Positions 37,391-45,746 of a stretch of 64,000 nt of DNA are shown in pieces. The stretch is from Parapontixanthobacter sp963736595. Its GTDB lineage: Bacteria; Pseudomonadota; Alphaproteobacteria; Sphingomonadales; Sphingomonadaceae. The stretch is taken from contig CAVTPG010000005.1 of the NCBI GenBank assembly GCA_963736595.1, forward strand, positions 69,235-133,234. The letters are read 5' to 3'. Every line of letters begins with the position of its first letter. The first letter of the stretch is position 1. The notes beneath the pieces were generated by a model. That model had not been told where the DNA came from. It ran no database searches and saw only the letters and a program-made list of their open reading frames with translations. The translations under genes were made by a program, and so were the position numbers.

Positions 37391-39034
37391 ATGGAAACTA
37401 TCGGCGCCGATCTCAGCGTTATGCCGCGCACGCCGCTGGCCGATGATCATGTTGCCGCGATCCGCGAAAACGGCACGACACGTAATTATAACGCAGGCGA
37501 TATCGTCGCCGATGTCGGCGATGCGATGGACCGGTTCGTCTATGTTCTGGAAGGCGAAATCGAAGTCGTCGATCCCTATAGCGGTGAACGTCTGCTCGAA
37601 TCTTCGCTTGGCCCGACACAGTTTATGGGCGAGCTGGCATTCCTGAACGCGGGCAGCTTTACCTTGCCCATGCGCGCCGCAAAAACGACCCGCACGCTGG
37701 AAGTGCCGCGCGAGACGATGCTGGAATTGATGTCCAAAATTCCGGAGATGTCGGACCACATCATTACCGTGTTCCTTGCGCGGCGGCGATCGCAATATGA
37801 AAGCAGCCGCTCCTCGATTAAGCTGATCGGGGCCGATCGAGACGCCAATGTTCGTGAAGTGGCCAGTTTCCTATCGCGCAACCGCATTCCGTTTCAAACT
37901 TACGATCTGGACGCATCGGACGATGAAGCCGCGCGGCTGTGCGATTTATCGAACCACAAGCCATCGGTAATTTTTAACACCGACACGATTATCGAAGAGC
38001 CGACGCCGTACAAGATCGCCGGATTGCTGGGCCTTGACCTCAATATCTCCACCCGGCGCGCGTTCGATTTGCTGATCGTCGGCGGCGGTCCGGCGGGCGT
38101 TGCAGCAGCGGTTTACGCGGGAGCCGAGGGCCTCGACGCAATGGTCGTGGAAGATGTCGCCATCGGCGGACAAGCGGGCACATCCAGCCGGATCGAAAAC
38201 TACATGGGCTTTCCTACCGGCATATCGGGAGCCGACCTCGTCTATCGCGGGCAAATACAGGCGATGAAATTCGGCACCAAATTTGTAATGCCACGGCGCG
38301 TCGAAAGCCTGACCCGCAAGGCCGATAATTCGTTCTGCGTCACGCTCGATCATGGCGACGAACTGTGCGCCAAAAGCGTGCTGGTTTCGACCGGCGTACA
38401 ATATCGCAAGCTGCCGCTCGACCGGCTCGAAGAATTCGAGGGCAAGGGCATTTTTTACGCCGCGACTGAAATGGAAGCGCGCCTGTGCAAGAACAGGGAC
38501 GCGGTGGTAATCGGCGGCGGCAATTCCGCAGGGCAAGCCGCGATGTTCCTGTCGCGCGAGGCTAACCATGTCCACATTCTGGTGCGCGGTGACAGTCTGG
38601 CCTCGTCCATGTCGTCCTATCTGTCGCGACGTCTGGAAGCGGACGACCGCATCACCATCCACTATAACAGCGAGGTCAAAGAGCTTCGCGGCGACGAATG
38701 GCTGGAGCAAATCGCAGTCGATGGCCCCAATGGCGTCGAAATGATGGATTGCGGTGCGCTGTTCGTCATGGTCGGGGCCGCGCCGAATATTGATTGGCTC
38801 AAGGGCATGGTGAAGCTGGACGACAAGGGCTTTGTCATCACCGGAGAGGAAGCGGGGCATTCATCGCCATACGGTACATCGGCTCCCGGTATTTTCGCAG
38901 TGGGTGATGTCCGGTCCGGCTCGGTCAAACGAGTGGCATCGTCGGTTGGTGAAGGCTCGGTCGTAGTATCGGCGATCTGGCAATATGTGTCGGATTTTGA
39001 AAGCGTCAGCGATCAGCGCGCGCTTCCTGTTTAA
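37391..39034 (+). CDS. Thioredoxin-reductase-like flavoprotein fused to a cNMP-binding domain
   Basis: 547-aa three-part protein: cyclic-nucleotide-binding-like domain (about 15-135), thioredoxin/glutaredoxin-like linker domain (about 145-215), and a thioredoxin-reductase-like flavoprotein with GGGPAG (231-236) for FAD and GGGNSAGQAA (about 375) for NAD(P)H. The CxxC redox centre of true thioredoxin reductases is not present between these sites, which is the norm for this fusion family. The C-terminal GIFAVGDVRSGSVKR is typical. It probably reduces an unknown partner under ligand control; the gene stands alone. Confidence 0.88.
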   Translation: METIGADLSVMPRTPLADDHVAAIRENGTTRNYNAGDIVADVGDAMDRFVYVLEGEIEVVDPYSGERLLESSLGPTQFMGELAFLNAGSFTLPMRAAKTTRTLEVPRETMLELMSKIPEMSDHIITVFLARRRSQYESSRSSIKLIGADRDANVREVASFLSRNRIPFQTYDLDASDDEAARLCDLSNHKPSVIFNTDTIIEEPTPYKIAGLLGLDLNISTRRAFDLLIVGGGPAGVAAAVYAGAEGLDAMVVEDVAIGGQAGTSSRIENYMGFPTGISGADLVYRGQIQAMKFGTKFVMPRRVESLTRKADNSFCVTLDHGDELCAKSVLVSTGVQYRKLPLDRLEEFEGKGIFYAATEMEARLCKNRDAVVIGGGNSAGQAAMFLSREANHVHILVRGDSLASSMSSYLSRRLEADDRITIHYNSEVKELRGDEWLEQIAVDGPNGVEMMDCGALFVMVGAAPNIDWLKGMVKLDDKGFVITGEEAGHSSPYGTSAPGIFAVGDVRSGSVKRVASSVGEGSVVVSAIWQYVSDFESVSDQRALPV

Positions 39035-39057
39035 GTCTATACCTGTTTAGGTAATGC

Positions 39058-39381
39058 TCAGACTTTCATTACGCATTCCTGCGCCGCCCACCACTCGGCA
39101 TAGGGCGTATTTTTAGCCAGATAGCGGTTGTAGTCCGGCGTGCCGTCATGCCACCAGACATCGCCGCGCTCACCCAAAGCGACCTTTGCCGTGTGGACCT
39201 GCGCGCGGGCCATACGTTCCGCTGCTTCGTCGCCGCTACGCTTAGCGGTCCCGACATCGCGCCGCGCATCCATCAGCAGATCGACCAGCCGCTGCCGCTC
39301 ATCGTCGGGCAGATGCGGGTTGCTGGTGCGCCATAATCGTCCGCGCACCACGATATAACGACCGTCAGGCGTTCGCGGCAC
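39058..39381 (-). CDS. Hypothetical protein with conserved TPDGRYIVVRGRLWR motif
   Basis: About 107-aa soluble, charged protein. It starts VPRTPDGRYIVVRGRLWR and contains DDERQRLVDLLMDARRDVG and a Trp-rich C-terminal end (DVWWHDGTPDYNRY, PYAEWWAAQE). I chose a GTG start at 39381 with an AGAGAAG motif upstream; an ATG at 39486 would overlap the HxlR gene by 77 bp. I recall similar small proteins in alphaproteobacteria but no assigned function. It follows the HxlR regulator on the same strand. Confidence 0.65.
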   Translation of the reverse strand: MPRTPDGRYIVVRGRLWRTSNPHLPDDERQRLVDLLMDARRDVGTAKRSGDEAAERMARAQVHTAKVALGERGDVWWHDGTPDYNRYLAKNTPYAEWWAAQECVMKV

Positions 39382-39409
39382 ACCGGACTTCTCTAATTTA
39401 TCGGAAATG

Positions 39410-39934
39410 CTAATCCGCCGCTTCGTGCGCTTTGCCGGTCTCGTGTCCAGCACCGTGTTCGCCGTTATCGGCGATCTGTCCAACATCGTCCGGCTTCACC
39501 AACTCCAGCTCGCGATTGGTCAGGATGCGCCCGTCATGGGCGGTCATGGAAACCGGCCCCAATGGCTGGCGATCCCGTTTATCGACCAGCACCGGGTCTT
39601 CGGGTGTGTTGGCGGCGTATTTTTGCCCCCACTGCCGCAAAGCGACCAGCGCCGGCAGCAAGTCGATGCCCTTCTCACTCAGCCGATATTCGACGCGCCT
39701 GCGATCATCAGGGCATGGTTGCCGGATGAAAATGCCGTGCTTCACCAGTTTCGCCAGCCGATTGGACAAGATATTACGCGCAATGCCCAGCTCGTTGAGG
39801 AATTCCTCGAAATGCTGAATGCCGTGAAAGCTCGCGCGCAGGATCATGAATGACCAGCGTTCGCCCATCACTTCCAGCGCTTCGGACAAGCCGAAGGCGG
39901 TCAAATCCCGCAATGGTTCGCGTAAATAGGGCAT
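39410..39934 (-). CDS. HxlR-type winged-helix transcriptional regulator
   Basis: 174-aa regulator with an HxlR winged helix in the first 110 residues (ALEVMGERWSFMILRASF, GIARNILSNRLAKLVKHGI, RVEYRLSEKGIDLLP), followed by a hydrophilic tail. No conserved redox Cys at the N-terminus. I prefer the ATG at 39934 with GGAGAG 3 bases upstream over the ATG at 39979. HxlR proteins often sense electrophiles or redox state and control neighbouring oxidoreductases; here the neighbours are a hypothetical protein and the cNMP-flavoprotein gene facing it. Confidence 0.87.
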   Translation of the reverse strand: MPYLREPLRDLTAFGLSEALEVMGERWSFMILRASFHGIQHFEEFLNELGIARNILSNRLAKLVKHGIFIRQPCPDDRRRVEYRLSEKGIDLLPALVALRQWGQKYAANTPEDPVLVDKRDRQPLGPVSMTAHDGRILTNRELELVKPDDVGQIADNGEHGAGHETGKAHEAAD

Positions 39935-40013
39935 AATCTCTCCGGCCACGGCTTCTAACGGGAAATTGCGTAGCGGCAAATCTTTATGCGGACGCGCACC
40001 TTAGTGGGGCTAA

Positions 40014-40625
40014 TTACAAAATACTGCGCGCGCTCAGATCGGCTTCCAGTTTCACAGCATCGGTAAAGTGATGCGTGTGCCAGCCCAACGCTGCCGCTGC
40101 GGCGATATTCTCGGCATTGTCATCGATGAAAAACATGGCTTGCGGCGGTAAGCCGAACCGCGCGGATGCCAACGCAAAGATGGCCGGATCAGGCTTGATC
40201 AGTTTCTCTTGGCCCGACACGACGATATCCTGAAATCTGTCGAAAATCGGCATGGTCGGACGAAACCGGGTCCAGAATTCCGCACCGAAATTGGTGATCG
40301 CAAACAGCGGCCAGCCCTTGGCGTCCAGCCGCTCGATCAATTCCAATGTGCCGGGAACGGGTCCGGGAATGCTATCGAGAAAATCACGCGCATAGATTTC
40401 GATCAAATGCGCATATTCGGGGAATTGTGCCGAGCGTGCAGCGACCATCTCGGCCAGCGGTACGCCAGCATCGGCTTGCCCATGCCACTCTTCAGTCACG
40501 ACATTGGCAAGGAACCAGTCGAGCCGTTCCCGATCCTCGATCAGCGGCGCGAACAGATCGCGCAATTGCCAGCGCACAATGACACGCCCGACATCGAACA
40601 CGATAGCTTTGATGGTTTGAGACAT
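40014..40625 (-). CDS. HAD family hydrolase
   Basis: 203-aa haloacid-dehalogenase-like hydrolase, probably a small-molecule phosphatase of the YihX type. Motif I is VFDVGRVIVRW with nucleophile Asp10; the usual second Asp is replaced by Gly, as in YihX-like members. Further motifs are FAITNFG (motif II), EKLIKPDPAIF (Lys of motif III) and FIDDNAENI (motif IV). Substrate unknown. It precedes rpmJ but runs on the same strand after a hairpin. Confidence 0.88.
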   Translation of the reverse strand: MSQTIKAIVFDVGRVIVRWQLRDLFAPLIEDRERLDWFLANVVTEEWHGQADAGVPLAEMVAARSAQFPEYAHLIEIYARDFLDSIPGPVPGTLELIERLDAKGWPLFAITNFGAEFWTRFRPTMPIFDRFQDIVVSGQEKLIKPDPAIFALASARFGLPPQAMFFIDDNAENIAAAAALGWHTHHFTDAVKLEADLSARSIL

Positions 40626-40684
40626 TATCGAATAGGTGCTGTCACCAGCCCGTCAGGCCGCAGCACATTCATGCAAATCGTTAC

Positions 40685-40711
40685 GCGCAGTCCGGCCAAA
40701 ACCGGCTGCGC
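40685..40711 (-). terminator. Hairpin directly after rpmJ
   Basis: On the minus strand GCGCAGCCGG pairs with CCGG-A-CTGCGC around a TTTTGG loop, seven bases after the rpmJ stop. The stem is strong but no T-run follows, so termination efficiency is uncertain. Confidence 0.4.
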
Positions 40712-40717
40712 AGGCAA

Positions 40718-40843
40718 TTAGCCCTGACGTGCTTTGAAGCGACGATTCGTCTTGTTGATTACGTAAGTGCGACCACGGCGACGGATCACACGGCAATCGC
40801 GATGACGGTTTTTCAGCGACTTGAGGCTGTTACGGACTTTCAT
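40718..40843 (-). CDS. rpmJ: 50S ribosomal protein L36
   Basis: 41-aa, very basic protein reading MKVRNSLKSLKNRHRDCRVI and ending TNRRFKARQG, the long L36 form (YkgO-like) that lacks most zinc-ligand cysteines of classic L36: only one Cys is present. This zinc-free type is the usual single L36 of alphaproteobacteria. It is monocistronic, away from the spc operon, as is normal for this group. Confidence 0.95.
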   Translation of the reverse strand: MKVRNSLKSLKNRHRDCRVIRRRGRTYVINKTNRRFKARQG

Positions 40844-40975
40844 GTGTCTTCGCTTTTCTAAGAATTGTTACGCACCGCAGATGGTTCTGGCGGGCTGAAA
40901 TTGCAAGGGCGTGCGGTTAAGGATGGACGCTGTCACTGTCAAGCGACAAGAGTCCCGATGCCGTGCGCATATCTG

Positions 40976-41998
40976 TCAGGAACCGCGTATCTCTGCCAGT
41001 TTCCGTTCCCATTGGACGGCGTGGGTAATAATCGTGTCGAGATCGTCATGGCGCGGCTCCCACGGCAGGGTCGCCCGAATGCGCGAAGGATCGGATACCA
41101 GCTCGCCTGAATCCCCGGCGCGGCGCGGCTCCATCCGCCGCTCGATCGTGTGGTTCGTCACGCGGTCCACCGCGTCCAGCACATCCAGCACGGAAAAGCC
41201 CCGCCCATAGCCGCAATTCATGGTCAGCGAGGTATCAGGCTGCGCAATCAGTTCTTCCAGTGCCAGCAAATGCGCCGCCACCAGATCGCTGACATGGATA
41301 TAATCGCGCACCCCCGTCCCGTCCGCCGTGTCGTAATCCGTGCCGTAAACCGATACGCTTTCACGCTGACCAAGCGCAGCTTCGCACGCCACTTTGATAA
41401 GATGCGTCGCGCCTGCAGTCGATTGCCCGGTGCGCGCTTTCGGGTCCGCGCCGGCGACATTAAAATACCGCAGCACGCAATAATTGAGATCATACGCAGC
41501 GGCGGTGTCGGCCAGCATCTGCTCGGTCATCAGCTTGGACCAGCCATAAGGGTTGATCGGCACTGTCGGCGTCTGCTCGGTGACTTGCGGCACATCCGGC
41601 ATTCCGTAAGTCGCTGCCGTCGAGCTGAAGATGAAATGCTTGATACCGCCTTCGACCGCCGCTTGCATCAGCGCGCGGCTTTTGACCGTGTTGTTCTCGT
41701 AATAATAAAGCGGTTTCTCGACCGATTCCGGAACCACGATGGAGCCGGCGAAATGCATAATGGCCAGCGTCCCGCGCTCTGCAAAAATGCGGGCGAGCAA
41801 GTCGCCGTCAGCGATGTCGCCTTCATACAATGGCACACCTTCAGGCAGCAGGAATTTGAACCCGGTCGATAGATTGTCGATCACGGCCACGTCCCAGCCT
41901 GCATCTTTCAGCGCCCATACCGCATGGCTGCCGATATAACCGGCGCCTCCGGTGACGAGAACGGGGACTTTGTCGGGTGATTTTGCATCGCGGGTCAT
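40976..41998 (-). CDS. galE: UDP-glucose 4-epimerase
   Basis: 340-aa short-chain dehydrogenase/reductase that interconverts UDP-glucose and UDP-galactose for polysaccharide synthesis. The NAD-binding VTGGAGYIGSH (about 15-25), the catalytic YGWSKLM (Tyr-x3-Lys, about 150) and the C-terminal TLPWEPRHDDLDTIITHA are typical GalE. I chose the ATG at 41998; a start 15 codons upstream is possible but adds unrelated residues. It stands alone, with a manC-like gene 15 kb away. Confidence 0.93.
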   Translation of the reverse strand: MTRDAKSPDKVPVLVTGGAGYIGSHAVWALKDAGWDVAVIDNLSTGFKFLLPEGVPLYEGDIADGDLLARIFAERGTLAIMHFAGSIVVPESVEKPLYYYENNTVKSRALMQAAVEGGIKHFIFSSTAATYGMPDVPQVTEQTPTVPINPYGWSKLMTEQMLADTAAAYDLNYCVLRYFNVAGADPKARTGQSTAGATHLIKVACEAALGQRESVSVYGTDYDTADGTGVRDYIHVSDLVAAHLLALEELIAQPDTSLTMNCGYGRGFSVLDVLDAVDRVTNHTIERRMEPRRAGDSGELVSDPSRIRATLPWEPRHDDLDTIITHAVQWERKLAEIRGS

Positions 41999-42138
41999 GA
42001 GCGCAGCCGATACCAGCGATTGGTTACAATTCCGATAGCGCAAATGCTCAGGTCACAATTTCTCGGCACGGATCGGGTCAGCGCGCGTTATTTCGGCATG
42101 AGATAGCGGCGAGTTATGCGCCAGCGGACAGGAGCGAG

Positions 42139-42741
42139 ATGATGAAAACGGCGAAACTGGCTTTAGTAGCGGCTCTTGCAGCGATGACGGCGGCGTGCGC
42201 AACCGCGCCCGGCCCCGTGGAAGTAACCCGCTTTTATGATAGCAGCCTCACTGCCACGCCGATGACTGGCAATGTGTTTGTGGAAAGCGGCGGCGCAAAC
42301 ACCGACACCTTATCGCTGGCCCCGTACAAGAATGCCGTTGCTGCCGAGCTGGTGGAACTGGGCTATCGTGAGACGGCTCGCGCAGAAGCCGAATACATCG
42401 CCACAGTGCGCGTCGAACGATACTCTGCAATGGAAGGCGAACGACGCGGCCCGGTTAGCGTTGGCGTCGGCGGCGGTACCGGCGGCTTTGGTTCAGGTGT
42501 GGGCGTTGGTATCGGCATCAATCTGGGCGGCGGCCCCAAGGAAGAGGTCGGGACCGAAATGTCGGTATCCATTGCTCCGGCTGCGGGCGGCAACAATTTG
42601 TGGGAAGGCCGTGCCGAATTTCTGGTGTCGCCAAAATCGCCCTTAGCCGACACGCAAGCCAATGCCGCCACGATCGCGGATGCTCTGTTCGCCGGATTTC
42701 CCGGCACCAATGGCGAGACGATCGAAGTCGCAGTGGAATAG
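42139..42741 (+). CDS. DUF4136 family lipoprotein
   Basis: 200-aa protein with a lipoprotein signal (MKTAKLALVAALAAMTAAC, lipid Cys about residue 20), then a DUF4136 domain (about 40-195) starting VEVTRFYDSS. A glycine-rich stretch GGGTGGFGSGVGVGIGINLG (about 112-131) is characteristic. The protein should be anchored in a membrane facing the periplasm; function unknown. A GGAGCGAG-like ribosome-binding site precedes the ATG. Confidence 0.85.
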   Translation: MMKTAKLALVAALAAMTAACATAPGPVEVTRFYDSSLTATPMTGNVFVESGGANTDTLSLAPYKNAVAAELVELGYRETARAEAEYIATVRVERYSAMEGERRGPVSVGVGGGTGGFGSGVGVGIGINLGGGPKEEVGTEMSVSIAPAAGGNNLWEGRAEFLVSPKSPLADTQANAATIADALFAGFPGTNGETIEVAVE

Positions 42742-42831
42742 CGATCTTGTGGATGCGACGCAGCCCGCATAGATGGCAGCGAACAAATCACTCTTAAGCA
42801 GCCGGGCCAACCGGCAAAGGACGCCGTAATC

Positions 42832-43974
42832 TTGAGTAATATCCATATCGATGCCAATTTCGACAGCGGCAACATCGAAGTGCTGTCGGTAGATGGCGCA
42901 ACTGCGAAACTTGCCATTCGGGCCGACAAAGACTCTGAATTTAAACAGTGGTATCACTTTAGGGCATCCGGTGCGGACGGTCGCGAGTTGACGCTCAAGA
43001 TCACAAATCTTGAGAATTCCGCTTACAAAGGCGGCTGGCCGAATTACAACTCCGTCGTCAGCGAAGACCGTGAGTATTGGTCGCGCGCCACGTCCTCCTA
43101 CGATCCGGCCGAAGACAATGGCACCCTGACCATCCGCTATACGCCATCGGGCAGCATGGCGTGGTTTGCCTATTTCGCGCCCTATTCAATGGAGCGTCAC
43201 CACGATTTGATTGCCGAAGCGGCATTGAGCGAAGGGGTGGAGCATCAGCGCATCGGCGAGACGCTTGACGGACAAGCGCTGGATTATCTGCGGTGCGGCA
43301 CCGGCGAGAAACAAGTGTGGCTTTACGGGCGGCAGCATCCCGGTGAAACGCAGGCTGAATGGTGGATGGAAGGCGCGCTGGAAATGCTGACCGATCCGGC
43401 GGATAGCGTTGCGCGCGATTTGTTGCAGCGCTGCACGTTCCACATCGTCCCGAATTGCAACCCTGACGGTTCACGCCGAGGGCATCTGCGCACGAATGCG
43501 GCGGGGACGAACCTCAACCGCGAATGGGACAATCCGAGCGCGGATAAGTCGCCCGAAGTTCTCGCCATTCGCAACAAGATGGACGAAACCGGGATCGACT
43601 TTGCGATGGACGTGCATGGCGACGAGGCTATCCCGGCTGTGTTTGTGGCCGGATATGAAGGCATTCCCGACCTGACCGACGCGCATTTGGCCAGCTTCCG
43701 CTTGTATCGGAGCATTCTTGAACGACGCACGCCCGATTTTCAGACCAAACGCGGTTATCCTGAAGCCAAGCCCGGACAGGCCAATCTGTCGATGAGCACA
43801 ACACAAGTCGCACACCGCTTTAAAGCAACGGCAATGACGCTGGAAATGCCGTACAAGGACAATGACGATCTGCCCGATCCAGACCAAAACTGGTCGCCGG
43901 AACGTTGCAAAATGCTGGCGCGCGATTGTCTGGCGACCTTGCGCGAATGGCTGAACGAGGAAGCGGCGGCTTAA
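42832..43974 (+). CDS. M14 zinc carboxypeptidase, cytosolic-carboxypeptidase-like (M14D)
   Basis: 380-aa enzyme. An N-terminal beta-sandwich (about 1-120, FKQWYHFRASG, YTPSGSMAWFAYFAPYS) precedes an M14 catalytic domain with zinc ligands His169 and Glu172 (RQHPGETQAEWW) and His262 (MDVHGDE), substrate-binding NLNREW (227-232) and catalytic Glu338 (TLEMPYKD). This is the architecture of the CCP/AGTPBP group that trims glutamates in eukaryotes; bacterial members have unknown targets. No signal peptide, so cytoplasmic. It uses a TTG start with AAAGGA about 10 bases upstream. Confidence 0.88.
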   Translation: MSNIHIDANFDSGNIEVLSVDGATAKLAIRADKDSEFKQWYHFRASGADGRELTLKITNLENSAYKGGWPNYNSVVSEDREYWSRATSSYDPAEDNGTLTIRYTPSGSMAWFAYFAPYSMERHHDLIAEAALSEGVEHQRIGETLDGQALDYLRCGTGEKQVWLYGRQHPGETQAEWWMEGALEMLTDPADSVARDLLQRCTFHIVPNCNPDGSRRGHLRTNAAGTNLNREWDNPSADKSPEVLAIRNKMDETGIDFAMDVHGDEAIPAVFVAGYEGIPDLTDAHLASFRLYRSILERRTPDFQTKRGYPEAKPGQANLSMSTTQVAHRFKATAMTLEMPYKDNDDLPDPDQNWSPERCKMLARDCLATLREWLNEEAAA

Positions 43975-44390
43975 GTCAGGCTGGCCGGACCGAACGCATG
44001 GGGCAGTAAGTCGGACAATTTAAGCCGGAGCGTTTCTTGGCTGCCGACGCATAGAATAATCGGGTCCGTACCTCCTAATGCGGCCAATTCATTCAAGACC
44101 TGACGGCAGCGACCGCACGGCGTGATCGGCTCGTCTGCGGGTCCGGTGACAGCAACCGCTTCCAGCCCGCCGCGTTGCCCCGCATCCATCGCCTTGGCGA
44201 CCGCAACGGTTTCCGCGCATAAGGCCAAGCCATAGCTCGCATTCTCGATATTTGTGCCAGTGACAATGCTGCCATCGGCAAAGCGCAAAGCCGCTCCGAC
44301 AGCAAAATCGGAATATGGCGCATAGGAATGCTCTGCCGCCGCCCGCGCCGCTGCGATCAAGTCATCATCGTTCATTATTGTCCCCGTCAT
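43971..44390 (-). CDS. cdd: Cytidine deaminase
   Basis: 139-aa homotetramer-type cytidine deaminase converting (deoxy)cytidine to (deoxy)uridine for pyrimidine salvage. Zinc ligands are in CAETVAVAKA (Cys58, Glu60 as proton shuttle) and PCGRCRQVL (two Cys). The ATG at 44390 overlaps the stop of the GH25-like gene (ATGA), so translation is coupled; an ATG at 44375 is the alternative. It ends overlapping the convergent M14 gene by 4 bp. Confidence 0.93.
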   Translation of the reverse strand: MTGTIMNDDDLIAAARAAAEHSYAPYSDFAVGAALRFADGSIVTGTNIENASYGLALCAETVAVAKAMDAGQRGGLEAVAVTGPADEPITPCGRCRQVLNELAALGGTDPIILCVGSQETLRLKLSDLLPHAFGPASLT

Positions 44391-45112
44391 GGTTGCACCA
44401 CCACCCAGCCGATCGGCTCATCCGCCGCGTCGCTATGCAGCGCTTCGTTCGCCGTCCATAACAGCCAAGGGCGTCCGGCATAGGCAGGTTCGCGCCAATT
44501 GCTCGTCAGCCAAAGATTTCGCTCGATCTTGTGCGAAATGCCATATTCCCGCTCGAATTGCCGCGATGGTTTCAGAATGACTGGCTTGCCGGCATGGATT
44601 TCGATTTGATTGACCAGCGTCATCAGCTCGCTTTCCACCGCTGCGTCGCTGACCCGCTGCGGACATTCGCTGGCTGATTTCTCAAGCGCGATGACCGGCG
44701 GCAATAATCGGGTATCGCGCGGAACGATGGTGACGAAATTGGCTGATTGCGGATCGGCAGGAATACATGGGTCGAAGTGATGCACAACGCCTGTGCGCAA
44801 GTCCGCTTTACGCGCCGTGTCGATGTTGCGGGCAAAAGCTGCATCCAGTCCATCCCCGCCAAGGCTGGCATCGAGATAGGCAAATTCCGCCCCCATTGCA
44901 CGAACCGTGCGGAAATTGACCTCGCCGGAGCCTTCCGAAACCAGCACGCCGGAACGGGGAAATTCGCCGGGGGCTGGCCGCCATGACTGCCCCCGCCACC
45001 ATGCGATCCCCGCAGCGATCAATCCGGCGACTATTGCCATGAGGACAAATCGCACCAGCCAGCGGCGCGAGCCATGACGGGAACGGCCAGCGGTCCTGCG
45101 CGCCATGCTCAT
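44387..45112 (-). CDS. GH25-like (lysozyme fold) membrane-anchored protein, catalytic residues altered
   Basis: 241-aa protein with an Arg-rich N-terminus and one membrane span (about 19-39), then a glycoside hydrolase family 25 fold facing the periplasm. The core SGEVNFRTVRAMGAEFAYL and ASLGGDGLDAAFARN are clearly GH25. The active site is not: the usual GVDVS is GVLVS (Leu57) and the DxE pair is ALE (Ala142, Glu144 kept). It may therefore bind peptidoglycan without cutting it. It shares ATGA overlaps with the UPF0262 gene upstream and cdd downstream. Confidence 0.8.
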   Translation of the reverse strand: MSMARRTAGRSRHGSRRWLVRFVLMAIVAGLIAAGIAWWRGQSWRPAPGEFPRSGVLVSEGSGEVNFRTVRAMGAEFAYLDASLGGDGLDAAFARNIDTARKADLRTGVVHHFDPCIPADPQSANFVTIVPRDTRLLPPVIALEKSASECPQRVSDAAVESELMTLVNQIEIHAGKPVILKPSRQFEREYGISHKIERNLWLTSNWREPAYAGRPWLLWTANEALHSDAADEPIGWVVVQP

Positions 45113-45615
45113 CCCTTGATATGCAACACGCAGATCAGCGTGAACAAGCGCCGCGCCGTGGCGAAATCGGTTTCGATCTTGCCTGCAAGCCGCTCGACCA
45201 GCAATTCGGACGCCTGATTATGCACGCCGCGCCGCGCCATATCGATCGTTTCGATTTCCGCCGGTGTCGCTTGGCGAATCGCTTGATAGTAGCTGTCGCA
45301 AATCGCAAAATAGTCGCGGATCGGACGACGAAACCGCGCCAGCCCGATCAACAGCGTTTCCAGCGGCGTTTTGTCCTCGTCATGGATGGCCAGATGCAGC
45401 CGCCCGTCGCGAACCGACAGATCGAGGCGGTAAGGCCCGTCATGCCCTGCTTCGCTACTGCGCACCGGGCGAAACACATTCTCCTCGATCAGATCGAAAA
45501 TCGCAATCCGGCGCTCCTGTTCGATATCAGGATTGCGCCAGATAATCGTCTCTTCATCCAGTGCGATATGGACGATCCGATGCGTGTCGCCGATCGAGGG
45601 TGAGGATTCTGTCAT
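45109..45615 (-). CDS. UPF0262 family protein
   Basis: 168-aa soluble protein, matching the alphaproteobacteria-specific UPF0262 family (HRIVHIALDE near the start, ERRIAIFDLIEEN, ARFRRPIRDYFAICDSYY, MARRGVHNQASELL). Function unknown. It is the first gene of a tight unit UPF0262 - GH25-like - cdd joined by 4-bp overlaps, and is divergent from dnaB. Confidence 0.92.
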   Translation of the reverse strand: MTESSPSIGDTHRIVHIALDEETIIWRNPDIEQERRIAIFDLIEENVFRPVRSSEAGHDGPYRLDLSVRDGRLHLAIHDEDKTPLETLLIGLARFRRPIRDYFAICDSYYQAIRQATPAEIETIDMARRGVHNQASELLVERLAGKIETDFATARRLFTLICVLHIKG

Positions 45616-45746
45616 AAGCCGGGATACGCTTTCGCAGATGCAATAGGCTTACCGCAAGGCCTTCTGCAATCATCCCCGCTATCCACAGGCAGCGTTGCCA
45701 TCATGCACCTTGCCAGCGAGGCCGATTTCGGCGCAAGGATAGCGGC

